From: Sthenelais limicola
Taxonomy: Eukaryota; Annelida; Polychaeta; Phyllodocida; Sigalionidae
Length of the DNA: 64,000 nt
Assembly: GCA_942159475.1 (NCBI GenBank)
Contig: OW804095.1
Span: 55,766,773-55,830,772 of the forward strand
Reading direction: 5' to 3'
In this document: positions 36,697 to 48,480 of the stretch, piece after piece
Position numbering within the stretch: position 1 is the first letter of the stretch
Layout: every line of letters begins with the position of its first letter
The notes under the pieces: model-generated
The model's database searches: none
The model's input: the letters and a program-made list of their open reading frames with translations, nothing else
Told to the model about the DNA's origin: nothing
Translations under genes and position numbers: made by a program

Positions 36697-39600
36697 GGCA
36701 GAGCCCTCGAAGCTGATTACTACTTCCATATGTCTGACATGAATAAGGCCTCCAGCATTAACTTGCCTCTTATGAACTTCATGTGTCGCTCATCTCCTCA
36801 ATGTACTACGCCTGACACTCGACAGAGATACGGGGCTCTCATTCATATTCGCATCCATGCCTTTGTGGCTGGCCCGACTCATAACCTATTCCTTCTGCTC
36901 TCTGCTATTTCTCCACTTCCCATCCCAGAGATCCAATTCGGGATCCCAATCCGGCCTTTATTTTCACATTACTTTGGGCCTTCTCCTGTACCATCAGACA
37001 TATCGTGACTTCAATCTAGATCGGAACCGTTTGAACAACCGTTTGTTTCACAACTAGTGTTCAGCTTGTCTAAGCCATTTCAAACTTTCTTGAGGAAATA
37101 CAAACTTTACTTTTCTGACCACTGACTCGTTGATCCTCCCCCCTCCACCCAAATGGCTTCTTGTTACCGTTATCTTGTTTACTCTATCCTAGAATAAGTA
37201 GTACTTTCTTACCTGAAGCAAAATGTGACAGAGAAATTAATTGGCACGCAAAGGGTGCCTTCCGACCTGACCATAAAAGGTGTTACAAGATTTTAACGGG
37301 TTCATAAGTTCAGTGAATACGCATCAGCCAAATATCCCACATGACCTATGTGACACAACTGAATCATCCATCAGCCATAAGGAAGTGTTATATTTTGAAA
37401 AGTTTTAACTGCATTGTCGATAAGGATGTTAAGATAAACATATAAAGCATAAATTAATACAAAAAAGAACAGTGTACATGTGCGTTTAACGTAGGATATA
37501 TTTAAAACCGCGAGGATACCTTCTCTCTGATGCCTGACTATCTAGGAGGATGTATTCCTAACTGTTTTCCTGTATTTAAGCAGATTTTCCGAAATCAATG
37601 CCTCATTGTCGATACTGATGTGATTCTTTAAGCAACTATAAAAGAAGATCACTCATGACAAAGGTCCTTGTTTCAACTCTCCTCGATTATTCATATAACG
37701 TATTGAAAATATTCTTTTGATATTACTTTTTGCACCGTGCTTTCAACTGTATTTGATTCGTCAGACTTGGAACTGAGACAGATTGTATGCAAACATCCTA
37801 GCCTTAATTACAGAAACTGTATCATGCTTATTTTGAAAGAATGCCAAATAAAGATATTTCAATAAAAAAGTGCAGAGCAACAAGGGATGGAGGGAGATGC
37901 GGTGTACTTGGAGAAAGAAACGATCCCTATTGGTTTAAGCTAGAAAAAGATTATGCAGAAATATTCATCCTCTTTTGGTCTCACAATCTATCTCAATTCA
38001 AATTCAACGATATTATTTCTAAAGTAGCAGCAATAAAGGTTGAAGCGTTGGTAAATAATTGCACCAAGTCCTATGTGCTTGAAGAAATACAGTAATTCTA
38101 GCAGTATGTAATTATTTAGATTACTGGACTTATAAATTTAGATGTCTAATGGTTTATCAACCACATTTCAGAATGATAGTATATTAACAAAGTTTGTTCA
38201 ATTAAATACATGAAAGAAAATAAAGGGAATGCAGAATATATACTTTAAGTTAAATCTATTCAAAATCCTTTATCATATCGGCTGTTTATTAGCAACAACA
38301 AATCGGATATTCAGGAGATGTAACCACATATCTTTTACTTCTCGCATTTGTTACATTTAACATCTAGAACAAAATCGGAAGAGATTTTCATGTGCAATTG
38401 TTTCGAGTTCCAGCCCTAATTTTATAGGACGATGTGTGTTGACTTTTTACGGAGGTTGAGACTCCAGGCCTCTGCGCGACGATCAAGAGGATTAGTATTG
38501 CATTGACGTGGATACTTTGCATTATCTCTTTTTAAAATATCGTGTCTGGTTTCTTGAACATCTATCAAACATGTGATGCTACAGTAATGGGATGAAATCT
38601 GTTTGGATGGGTTTATACCCTATTATCTGGGCGAGGCAGGAGACAGTACTCTGTGCGAGACCAGTGTAGTCTCTATAATACTACCAACAAACGGATTGCA
38701 TGGATCCGTGGGAAAAACTTCAAAGACAGCGTCTACGCAGTGAGCAATAGGCCGGTTCCTTTAGAAGGATCAATCACAGTCCAACAGTGTCTCCTCTAAT
38801 TGCATTTGCATATTTCATTATGTTAAAGACCGGGCATGATCCGGATTGAGTCGTGTTATTTTCCATTTATACCATTCATCTTGCCAGGAAAGTAGGACGT
38901 GCGGACCGATATAATCCTCCCCAACGATTCTCGTCCGCTCAGGGACAGGAAAAAGTGGACATGATTTATCTCTTTGGGCATATATTGGATTACACACAAC
39001 TGTGTTCTTTTGTCGAAATGTGGAACTTAGATTTTTGTTGAAACATCCTGCTATTAGGTTAACAAAATTCCCAACTTTTATGCATTCAAATGTCTCATTT
39101 ATTTTGTTGTTGTTTGTGATACAAAGCGCATGGTAATGAATGGGATAACAGGAAAAGGTATTTACAACACATGAAATGAGTTGTAAGCTGTCTCCTTGAA
39201 GGCAACCCCTAAGTCAACGCGGTCGACTGCTTAAATAGCTTCAATATTACATGTACGAGCCTTTCTCTATATATGAACAGTGATTTTTGTAAGTATAACA
39301 TGCTAAAGTATCACAGAGAAGTAAATAGAATTGAATCTCATTGAAATTAAATAGAATAACACTTTAGGGTATATATGCCACTATATTTCTTCTCCTCCCA
39401 TGGATCTGTTCAAAACAAAATTCAAGTTAGCCTTATGAGAACCTTTGTCTTGATGTGATTGCCAAATGCTCAAAATATCCGAAAAATGGCTCCAACATGC
39501 GATAACGGGGTTCCTCTGATCTTCCCTTCTTTTTCATTGAATAGTGCAAATGAGTAAAATTATCCCGAAAGTACTTATTCCACAAAGACAGATACTTTAG

Positions 39601-40747
39601 GGTTCATGCTTCTGTTTACTCCCCCGTTGCCAACGTTACACTTTTACTTAATTACCCTGTGTAAGGAATCGAGCTCTTTCCCTAGTAGATCGATTTAAGC
39701 ACAATTGATATTTTACCAAAGAGTTCTAGCCCTATATGCAACCAAATGTATCAGGGAGGGTTGTGCAGAATCAAAGCATTGGCGATGATTTATATACCTG
39801 AGCCCGTTAGGGTGGTGTATTCGTTTTTCTAATTACTAGAGTGTATTTGCTTGGAATATAGACAGCTATGGTAATATGATGACGAGCCTTTAACTCTGTT
39901 AATATTGTTTTCACCGTTCTATGGTCCTCCAAATACAAATGAGGACATTTTAGAAGCGCCGTAGCAAAAACAACTGGACAAAGTTTTGGTCAAATGACTT
40001 TTAGATTGGTTGGAAAAGAAAGGAACGAAAAGTAGAAAATGTTCAGTTCTTGACCGATGTTTGCTGAGAATGCAGCTTTAATAGCTTTAATATGCAACGT
40101 AATGTACCATTTTTACGCAATGTGTATCCAGATGCAAGACCTACACCAATAACCGATGGATACTAACTGAATACTTAGGACTATGAATAGAGGCGAGAGG
40201 TATTACCTTTCTTATGATAGGGCTTTTGTGACTAAATTATATAACACCAAATGCATCAAGTATGTAGCGCTGTAATTGTTGAAGAATGCAATCCTTCACA
40301 CAGGACTGTCAGTGTGCATTCCCCTAATATTCCCCGAATATTGTGCCATCTCACATTCCAAGTTTCTAAAGTAAGTTTTGTGTACACGCCACCTGATCTA
40401 TTGCACATCGAACACAGGGGGAGAGATATAAGCCCAGCCTGTGGCCACTACCACCCTAGTTAAATAGACTTTCTGTCAAGGGTGAGGCAAACGATGTCTA
40501 GATGTGCTGCTGTTCCTGAAACATGCTCTGCCTATCCTTTCGAAATTCCATCTACGATCCTTGACTTGAGGTAAGTAGTTAACAGAGTTTGAGAGTATAA
40601 CCATGGAGTAGTGTATTCGACTATCCGACCACAATTTTACTGGCGACCCTTTCTTCCATAACTTTTCATGACTAGTATCAGAAGTCAGGCCATGTTTGTA
40701 GCTTGTGCTGTGGGGAGGTGTTAGTTGGGGAAGCCATTGAACTCATA
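36697..40747. other. Unassigned AT-rich DNA
   Basis: No repeat family or gene is recognised. The 84-codon plus frame at 37841-38095 is Lys/Glu/Ile-rich and starts at an ATG, but has no known domain. Confidence 0.5.
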
Positions 40748-41014
40748 CTACTCCACTAGCATTATTGAGTTAGGTACATTTTGGAGTGTCTCCAGTTGTT
40801 GGTGTCCATGTACTGGTGACAAGGAAAGTGTCAAGACAATGTTATACGGCCTTGTCACGATATGGGTAACCAGAATGGGTGTTGGGGAGAGGATGAAAGC
40901 ACCATCAGCTGTATGTTGGCCTGAGGTCACAAACACGCTTTCCCTATCCAGTATTACAGACAGTGTGAAACTGTTAGCTATCATTTCACCTATGTGCTGC
41001 TCCTCCTCTGTAGG
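40748..41014 (-). CDS. Candidate 3'-terminal exon, 88 codons
   Basis: On the minus strand an acceptor-like ACATCTGTAG precedes 41014. The frame then runs from CCT ACA GAG GAG to TAG at 40748-40750. It encodes PTEEEQHIGEMIANSFTLSV, continues with alternating hydrophobic and polar residues (SVFVTSGQHTADGAFILSPT, then PILVTHIVTRPYNIVLTLSL) typical of beta-rich domains, and ends PNSIMLVE. An overlapping plus frame (40725-41084) is also open but Cys/Trp-rich and less natural. The upstream pyrimidine tract is weak and no partner exon was found. No family is recognised. Confidence 0.25.
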   Translation of the reverse strand, partial: PTEEEQHIGEMIANSFTLSVILDRESVFVTSGQHTADGAFILSPTPILVTHIVTRPYNIVLTLSLSPVHGHQQLETLQNVPNSIMLVE

Positions 41015-42840
41015 CTACAGATGTCCCCATCGACTGCCTTTCGATTTACTGCTACATTACGCCATCACGAACGTACTTTCTTAACTGCTGTTCTATGCGT
41101 GAACTTCCTAAGGGTTAGTTATTTTTCTACATCCTATGATCGCCTCCAGATTTAAACGTTCATTGTGATGGAAATTACTCAGGTAATAGGGACTGAATAA
41201 CCTAACTTTAGTCGCTGCTTTGAAAGACTGTTAGGACTACCACCACCTTTGGCAGAGAATAAAAGGATTACTGACCAGCATTTAGGCGCTGCGGTGTACT
41301 GTTTGGTATAAAATCGCGAGGCGAAGCCGAAGGATTATATACAAAACAGTAACCTATCTGACGCTTAAGGAAGCCCAAGAAATGAAAAGGAAGGATATTA
41401 TTAATGACGTATGCAGAATGCAAAGCATGCAGTACAGCATTAAATAAGCTATACAGCATTAGTCCCTAGTAGACTGACATGGTTGTACGTTAAAGCCACT
41501 AGCTAAGCTAAGCACGGAACTGAGGGGAAAGGAACAACAATGGACTTTTATGCATAGGTTAGAGAGCCCATCTCTGTCCATCCTCTATTCCCATGGCTAC
41601 ACATACCGAATACGAATACAATATAATGATACGCAGGATTCCCGGAGCTTCTTGGCTGGGTTACAGCTATACGCCTCTGCATTTTTCGTTCCGTTTTTTT
41701 TACAGGGGCCTTAGGCCTCTATCAAAAGGTTCCAACAGACTGAGTTCCCGACTTCACTTGTGAATTGTAACACTTGATTTACAATTTGATTAAAGCTTGC
41801 AGGATTGCGCCATTCTGTTTTTTTCACCTTTTTTTTGTATTCTATTAAAAACGTATTAACGGCCAACGGCTATAATGGACGAATTTAGTATTCATCAATT
41901 GTTGACGTTTCTCCCAAAACACGCAAATAATTGAACTTAAATAATTAATATAGCTGACTTAGCATGTATGCTAACTCTACTTGGATAATAATAGTAATCC
42001 ACAACTCTGGCTTGTATATGAGGTCATCAGTTGTTGATAGGGCCCATAACAGGTATAACATAGATAACAATTGATATCAATTTATTAGACATATATTCTG
42101 AGAAATTATTAATGAATATGCATGTTGCATGGCGGCAATTTGCCTACACCACAGCACTTCTGTGGTATCTCACTACTTATATATGAATAAATAAAGCCAG
42201 TTGAAGGCCGGGGTTTCTTTGTTTTTTAGGATAAACACCAATTTAGTCCTTATTTATAATGGCGAATATTTACATTCTGTTTATTTTTTAATTTCTGAGC
42301 CTCACCAAAGTATAAATAATATCGAACGGTGGCATTTACCTACACCAACATATTTTTAAACATAACCAGAATAAATATATGAATAAAGAAACTCTTTTTG
42401 CGATGGTTCAATACCTAAAGACATAAGAACTGCAGCACTATTAAAAATTAAGTGAGAACTAACATAAAATTAGAGTAAGGAAAATATATAGATCTTCTAC
42501 ATTCTTCTACATTTTTTTTTCTCTCTCGAAAAAAAAGGGTAAGGAAATGGGTTTTGTCTGCCATAATTTTCTAAATATTCATCATGCATATAATAGGGGT
42601 GCCCATTGCTTCCTTTTCACCACAGAAGCCATTCGTTATGGTTAAACTATCGTAAAAGAATCGTATCAAAATATATTGCACATTATGTAAAATTCTCCCC
42701 AACGTTAGAACTGACAATCATGTGTGATATATATGTATGATATGTCCACGGGCGATCCTGTTATGGAATAATGTAAGGAGAGACAGTACATGCATGATAC
42801 ATGTAGTTATACATACCATGTATGTTTCATGCTTGCACGC
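41015..42840. other. Unassigned AT-rich DNA
   Basis: Contains short T runs at about 41694-41701 and 42513-42520. No gene or element is recognised. Confidence 0.5.
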
Positions 42841-43080
42841 TGAACTGCAAGTTGATTGTGCAGTATATTTAGTAATAACATCTTTAATTCCTACTGCATG
42901 AAACAATGCTGAACTGCAAGCTGATTGTGCAGTATATTTAGTCATAGCATCTTTAATTCCTACTGCATGAAACAATGCTGAACTGCAAGCTGATTGTGCA
43001 GTATATTTAGTAATAGCATCTTTAATTCCTACTGCATGAAACATTGCTGAACTGCAAGCCGATTGTGTAGTATATTTAGT
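42841..43080 (-). repeat. 69-bp tandem repeat, 3.5 copies, open in one minus frame
   Basis: Units start with TGAACTGCAAG at 42841, 42910, 42979 and 43048, exactly 69 bp apart; the last is partial. Since 69 is 23 codons, one minus-strand frame (open from about 43100, with ATG at 43044, to 42718) reads a 23-residue repeat, FHAVGIKDAITKYTAQSAC plus SSAL, with a few replacements (I/M/V; A/T). The array is flanked by CATGTATGTTTCATGC on both sides (42817-42832 and 43252-43267). It is either a minisatellite that happens to be open or a fragment of a repeat-protein exon. Confidence 0.85.
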
Positions 43081-43308
43081 TTTGTCAGGAACCTATGCAC
43101 ATAACATCTTTCATGTGCTATAACTCAAAATCGGTTCTCCTATAAAGTAAAATAGTATTATATTTCAACATCCCTTAAGAAATAATGAGTTAGAACCCAT
43201 TGCCAGTGCAAACCTATACTAAAGAATCATAATACCATATGTAGGCCTATACATGTATGTTTCATGCATGTATGCATGCAATTATGTCTGTATGTATACA
43301 TGAATACA

Positions 43309-43440
43309 TTTTTTTTTTTTTTAAAGATTTTATTTATACTGGGAGTCGAAGGTCCCCTAACGGGGTTTTTCGCCTGCCCCAGTCTTACAAACCGAGACTG
43401 AGCAGGGAAAAGATGTACATAGATACAGGTTATAGCAGTA
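43309..43440 (-). mobile_element. Retroposon or processed transcript 3' end, minus strand, poly(A) tail
   Basis: On the minus strand the sequence ends ...GACTCCCAGTATAAATAAAA, TCTTT and about 14 A (43322-43309). That is an AATAAA signal followed by a genomic poly(A) tail. A CCCC-TAAC-GGGG hairpin sits 32 bp inside (43354-43365). This indicates an RNA-derived insertion (LINE, SINE or processed copy). The body upstream, toward higher coordinates, is not recognised. Target-site duplications were not identified. Confidence 0.55.
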
Positions 43441-43478
43441 TATATACATAATTTGATGTTGACTGGAAGGTTGCACTT

Positions 43479-43584
43479 TGCCACTCAGATCTTTAGTGAT
43501 GGAGTGTTAGTGGTAAATTAGAGATTGATAAGAGAATCTTTACAAATGATTAGCTCTGCCACTCTGATCAATGATGGAGTGTTA
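43479..43584. repeat. Degenerate direct duplication (78-bp spacing)
   Basis: TGCCACTCAGATCTTTAGTG ATGGAGTGTTAG at 43479-43510 is repeated as TGCCACTCTGATC-AATGATGGAGTGTTAG near 43557-43585. It lies in the body just upstream (on the minus strand) of the poly(A)-tailed end. Confidence 0.6.
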
Positions 43585-43585
43585 G

Positions 43586-44154
43586 CCTTGTCTATTTGGT
43601 CAGTGAAGAAATAGGAAGAATGAATAGCTATATAGTGAAAAAAAGAAGGGAGGACTTTTTGACTCGGATCATCAAGTTAAAGTGAATGTTAGTAGATCGG
43701 TTATTCATTTTTCACTCTGTGTGAGCATCAAAGGGCTCCTTGTGTGGGAACTGATTTCAGGTATGTTATAAACTAAAAGCGCGGACGTCAAAGTGAGCAT
43801 GTGTTCAACTCAAACAGTGATTGGGGGCTATGGGAGGTTGGTTAAATAATAAGGTAGTAAGGTGGAGGGGTTGATTCGGTGTGTCATAGGGTTACAATTG
43901 GATATAGATTGTACATGAAAGCCCAACACATTAAACGTTTACAAAAACTGCTTCAAGTGAAATCAAATAGCCATACAATTTGACTTGATAAGCATTTGAC
44001 ACCTCGATGATTATAAATACCGATGCAAGTCAAACAATTGACTATTTATAATCACCAGTGACCACCAAATCGGTGCACCTATACTTCTGGCCACTAAGCT
44101 ACTATTGACAAACACTGTAAAAGTGTATCATACATCAATGACGTCATTATATAT
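43586..44154. other. Unassigned DNA
   Basis: No gene is seen. It may be part of the retroposon body that ends at 43309, but no reverse transcriptase frame is visible. Confidence 0.4.
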
Positions 44155-44210
44155 ACGCATAACTAAATGAGGGGAACACTCATGAGTGTTCCCCTCATTT
44201 AGTTATGCGT
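44155..44210. repeat. Perfect 56-bp palindrome without spacer
   Basis: The arms 44155-44182 (starting ACGCATAACTAAATGAGGGG) and 44183-44210 are exact reverse complements, centred on TCA|TGA, with no loop. The match ends abruptly at both sides. Perfect spacer-less palindromes of this length tend to be deleted during replication, so the feature is either very young or an assembly or library chimera. Confidence 0.9.
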
Positions 44211-46246
44211 GAATAAACAAGCAGATCCCCAAAATTCTCAACCAGGAAAGTCGACTGGACACTATCGAAAGCCTTTTATTAATTCCCTGAAAATTCCATA
44301 TATAATGGGATCTTCGGGATATCTACAGATATAGGTTGTATCAACAAGACCAAGGGTGTTATGTTCAGAGTTTTAACAAGGCAGTATTGAAGAATCTAAG
44401 GCAGGGCATAGCCTATTTAGATCAGCCTTAGTCAATGAGTTTTTCTGGGGTGACAGATTATCAATGGTACCGTAAGTTAGTATGCTCATGGAGCACACCT
44501 AAATGTTATATGATGTTGACCGAAGTTTCTCGGCAGACCATATAGAATAAAAGGTAGCATGCACTTGTAACTTTTCTTAATCAAAGTGTACTCTGGCTGT
44601 ACACGATATTTAAGGTAAAATCGAAATATGTGTATAAGAATAAATGAAAAGAAATATATATATGGACATTTAACATCTAACTTCTTTCAAGCGGGTCCTA
44701 CAGAAAAGAGAAATATAAATGCCGATTGAAAAGCAAAGGATTATAGCGCAGCTAAGACCTTCGGTCAATGCCTATGATGGATTGAAGTAATATATCGAGG
44801 CAATGTATCGGTGTACTATACTATAGGAATTGATTTATGATGGAATCAGCAAGTGTTAAAATGATCTAAGGTCTTCGTAATGTTCAGAGTTGAGGTCTAA
44901 TCAGTTTTGTTTCAGCGATGCCAATTGGTTATGCCAATGCTTTGATTCTGCATAATTTTCGACCTACTGATTACTTTTTCCCCCAGTACACACTAATTGC
45001 ATAGTTGTATAGACTCAATGTCGGGGAGTAAATTGCAAATGGAAATTTATTCTAAATAAGGGGTGGGTGTATAAGACGTCATTCCCTTTCACTCATGGGC
45101 AGGACCAAAGGTTTGAGAAAGTTTCTTATTGTTGCCTTCCTTGCAATTCCCATGTGCTCATACTCCATCAATTAGGTACCGACGGCTCTCGGGTTCCTGC
45201 CACATAGGAGATGGTTTTCTACACCATGGGACTCCAAAACAGCCTTTATTTATCATCTAACCGATTGGAAGCTTGCATTCATAAGATAGTCAAGGGAAAG
45301 GAGACTCGTCGATATCGCCTAATCGGAAGGAACTCTTTCAATAGTGATCAGCAATGACTCTCCCTGGAGATTATAGGCAGGTGTATATACGGTACTTTGT
45401 GTGTATATACCTCTCGTCTATAGGTTGAAACTACAAAGGCTAGGTACACTACTTTATCATGTCGTCATTTTGCTGACAACTCTCCAGGCTACAAAGGAAA
45501 TTTGGTTTCCCCTACATACAACATCACCAGGGGACATACTCTCTAACCCTGAAGAAAGCGGCAACATCTCGCTGATATCTATTTGGCTTCCTGTGGTATT
45601 TAGCGGGGAATGCTTTCACCAAGGAGTAGAGGGTTTGCTGACAGTATCTATTGAAGAAATACATATATACGCGGCCGAGCGCAAAACACGATCATCAAAT
45701 AAAATTGGCTAGTCATAAGTGTTAAGCTTATCAGTTTATCAGTTTTGAAAAAATTGGTTGGATATACACGTTTTAAGAATAAATGTGGATTGATATTATG
45801 TGGTAGGGTATGAATGAAATAAGGGGAAGCTTGTCATGTTTGCAATGTTGTGTATCTGACAATAATTTCAACGAACTTAGGGTTTCAAATGTTGGAAACA
45901 TAGCTTCATAGTCACGTATTCTACCCCAATTTCCCTAGTAGAGGACATGGATTTCTTTGTAGTGAAGCTAGTTCGAGGCTAATATAGCGCACAGTGAGGG
46001 TAGAAGACAGAATGAGGTTCTTTTTCTCTACATAGCGGATCCTTCTGAACAAGGTAAATCCTTCAGGTCTATGAGGATTAAAAATGAAATATTCCATAGG
46101 GTCAAACTTCGCACACAGACACACACATATCCTTCCATACAAAAACACTTCATATGCCAAAATAATAAGGCCCTAGATTCTGAGGAGGGGTGGGCCGTAG
46201 CGTCCGAAATATTTACATTTATGAAAAATTGAAGACCAACAGTTAC

Positions 46247-46287
46247 TGTTTCAGCAAACTGGTCACCAACTTTTCTGGACCTCCAAC
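46247..46287 (+). repeat. Dispersed repeat pair, copy 2
   Basis: TGTTTCAGCAAACTGGTCAC (46247-46266), followed after 12 bases by ACCTCCAAC. Pairs with 34892-34931. A looser match, ACATTTATGAAA...TTGAA, also precedes both copies, so the repeat unit may be about 100 bp. Confidence 0.65.
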
Positions 46288-46553
46288 TAATCAGTCAGGT
46301 CGTCGATCACTAATTATTGGGTTTCAAAAAGGCACAACCATTTTATAAACACCACTAACAGGCCTATCGACATAACATAACAATACCATCACTAATTTGT
46401 TTGGTACCACGCTTTGCATACATATCTCTAAAAGCAATACCAGTAAGGGGCCAGCCTTAAACAATTAAAAGCCAAGCAACTACCGGTACTAGCAATTCAG
46501 CTGGTCTCTTAAGGTTGCCTTCCTTGTTTAGACGCGCCATGTGATTAGAGGCC

Positions 46554-46574
46554 GGGGGCGGGGGGGGGGGGGGG
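46554..46574 (+). repeat. G-run (GGGGGC then G15)
   Basis: GGGGGC at 46554-46559 followed by fifteen G. Capable of forming a quadruplex. Length may be miscalled. Confidence 0.85.
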
Positions 46575-48343
46575 TTAAGCTGAGGTCTTTACTCGCACAC
46601 AGCCTCTGAACCAGAAAGACAACCCAGGCTTCTCATGAATCCATTGCTACTTTGGGAAGATTTATCACTGTTTTGTAGGATTTGGGAGATCTGCTCTTTT
46701 TTCAACATTTTTGTTGTGAGCATAACAACATATTTGTTTTCTTGGCCTACTAGATTTGTAAGGTCAGAGGAGCCAGGGTACCCACCCACCTAGGCCAGGG
46801 CAAAGAACATCACGCCCATTAAGCAAAAAAAACAAAGAGTGAGGAGCCTAGCTCCTTTGATCTCCACCGCGGGCGGTATACCATCCAGCAGATGCTTTGG
46901 ACTGCTTCAAATGGTTCGTTGTACATCAGAATCATTAGCACTTTAGAATGTTAATAGATTGCCGATGATAGACGCTGGGGGTCGAAGGGAATTTCAAACA
47001 TGCGCCCCATCGAATTGCCTATATATAATGTGTGTCTAAGTATATTTTTATATAGTCAATGATATATTCGGAAACAGCTTAATTAAAACAAATTTTCGAG
47101 ACATGGAAGCCTATCCCCACGAACACCAACCTAAACCACTTTGGTAACGAGATTTGACTCGTTTATTATAACGTTCTATCTGACACTCACTTCTTTTTCA
47201 AACGAATTCAATCGCTTTAAAAAAAGATTGCCGACAGCAACACCTTTTCGAAACCCCTTTGTTGAAAAATGTTGGTAAGTCTATAAATGAAGTGTTGGTT
47301 TGGGATGTAATATTTATTATGTATGTCTAATATACTTTGACTTACCACACATTTTGAACTGTACATTGGAGCCTGAATCAATGAGATATACACAGATTTT
47401 GCACCTTTCTTTCTAACCGGAAGGCCTTCTTCCTGTTATGCAGACATCGGCCAATGGAAGCCTGCATGCCTTCATAATGCCTCGTTAGCAATAAACATAC
47501 ATGTATCAAAGGGCCATGCAATGCTATAATTGGCGAACTGAAGTGGGACTATAGACATCAGAGGTGCTAATATTGCTCTCATATTCTGAAGCGCAGACAT
47601 AGACTAAACAGGTGATTCAATTTCCCCGGCAAAGTGAGCCTTCCCTTCATCTCGTTCTGAGCGCATAAATTACGACCCTGCACATTATGGCACTACAAAA
47701 ACCCGTGTGGCATCGAATATAGGCATTGTCATACATCAAGCCGTGTAAGCAAAAGGGTATGTACCGGGCCATTGCACCGACAGTGTAGCCATGTCAGCCT
47801 GCCAGCAACTAGTTGCAAGCCTTGCGACGAGGGCTCCTTAATCGGGAGCCGTAATGGTCATGTGCATTGAATCATTGCACTGTTCTTGTAACACAAAACA
47901 TGAGTAACGAGGAGGGAATGTGTTAATCCACTCGTTACATATATATATACATAGCCACCCCAGCAGCAGGGAAAATCTATCATAATTCCGCTTTATATCT
48001 CAATTTGGATCTAGGTCACAATCGGTTTTACTGTCATCTCTCACTGTCACACGCACATCGATTTCTAAACTTTAATAGATTATTTCCGGATTTCATACAT
48101 CATCTACCCTCATGGACCTATTTCACAACTCACAATGCATCTGCATGTTTACCTATGTAATTTAGATACCAATCACACTTCCGGGGGTGTTGCCCTTGTC
48201 ATCATACGTAATACATACTATACTGTGCACATATATATCCAAATAGTACCTCATATAAACCGTAGTATACGCTCTTCCCATGTACCATACAAAATGATAC
48301 TTATTCTCCAGGAACATACTGGAAGATCTGGAATTTACTTTTC

Positions 48344-48480
48344 AGATTAAATTAAATTAGATTAGATATACATTTATTTCAATCGCATGATCGCTACAAG
48401 AAGACCTTTCTCCCACAGGTCTTTTGCATATAAATATTACAGAGTAAAAGTAGATGTAGTAGTAAAAGCACGATGTATGT
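48344..48480 (-). mobile_element. Retroposon 3' end, minus strand, TCTAA/TTTAA tail
   Basis: On the minus strand GAAATAAATGTATATCTAAT is followed by CTAATTTAATTTAATC (48366-48344). A hairpin, GACCT-TTCTCCCAC-AGGTC (48403-48421), lies 37 bp inside. Same plan as the ends at 17751 and 18999. The inner limit is arbitrary. Confidence 0.5.

Larger units (their letters stand above)
44211..48343. other. Mostly unassigned DNA
   Basis: Contains a G run at 46560-46574 and the second copy of the dispersed pair at 46247-46287 (separate entries). A 103-codon plus frame at 45401-45712 has no recognised domain. No gene is called. Confidence 0.5.
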
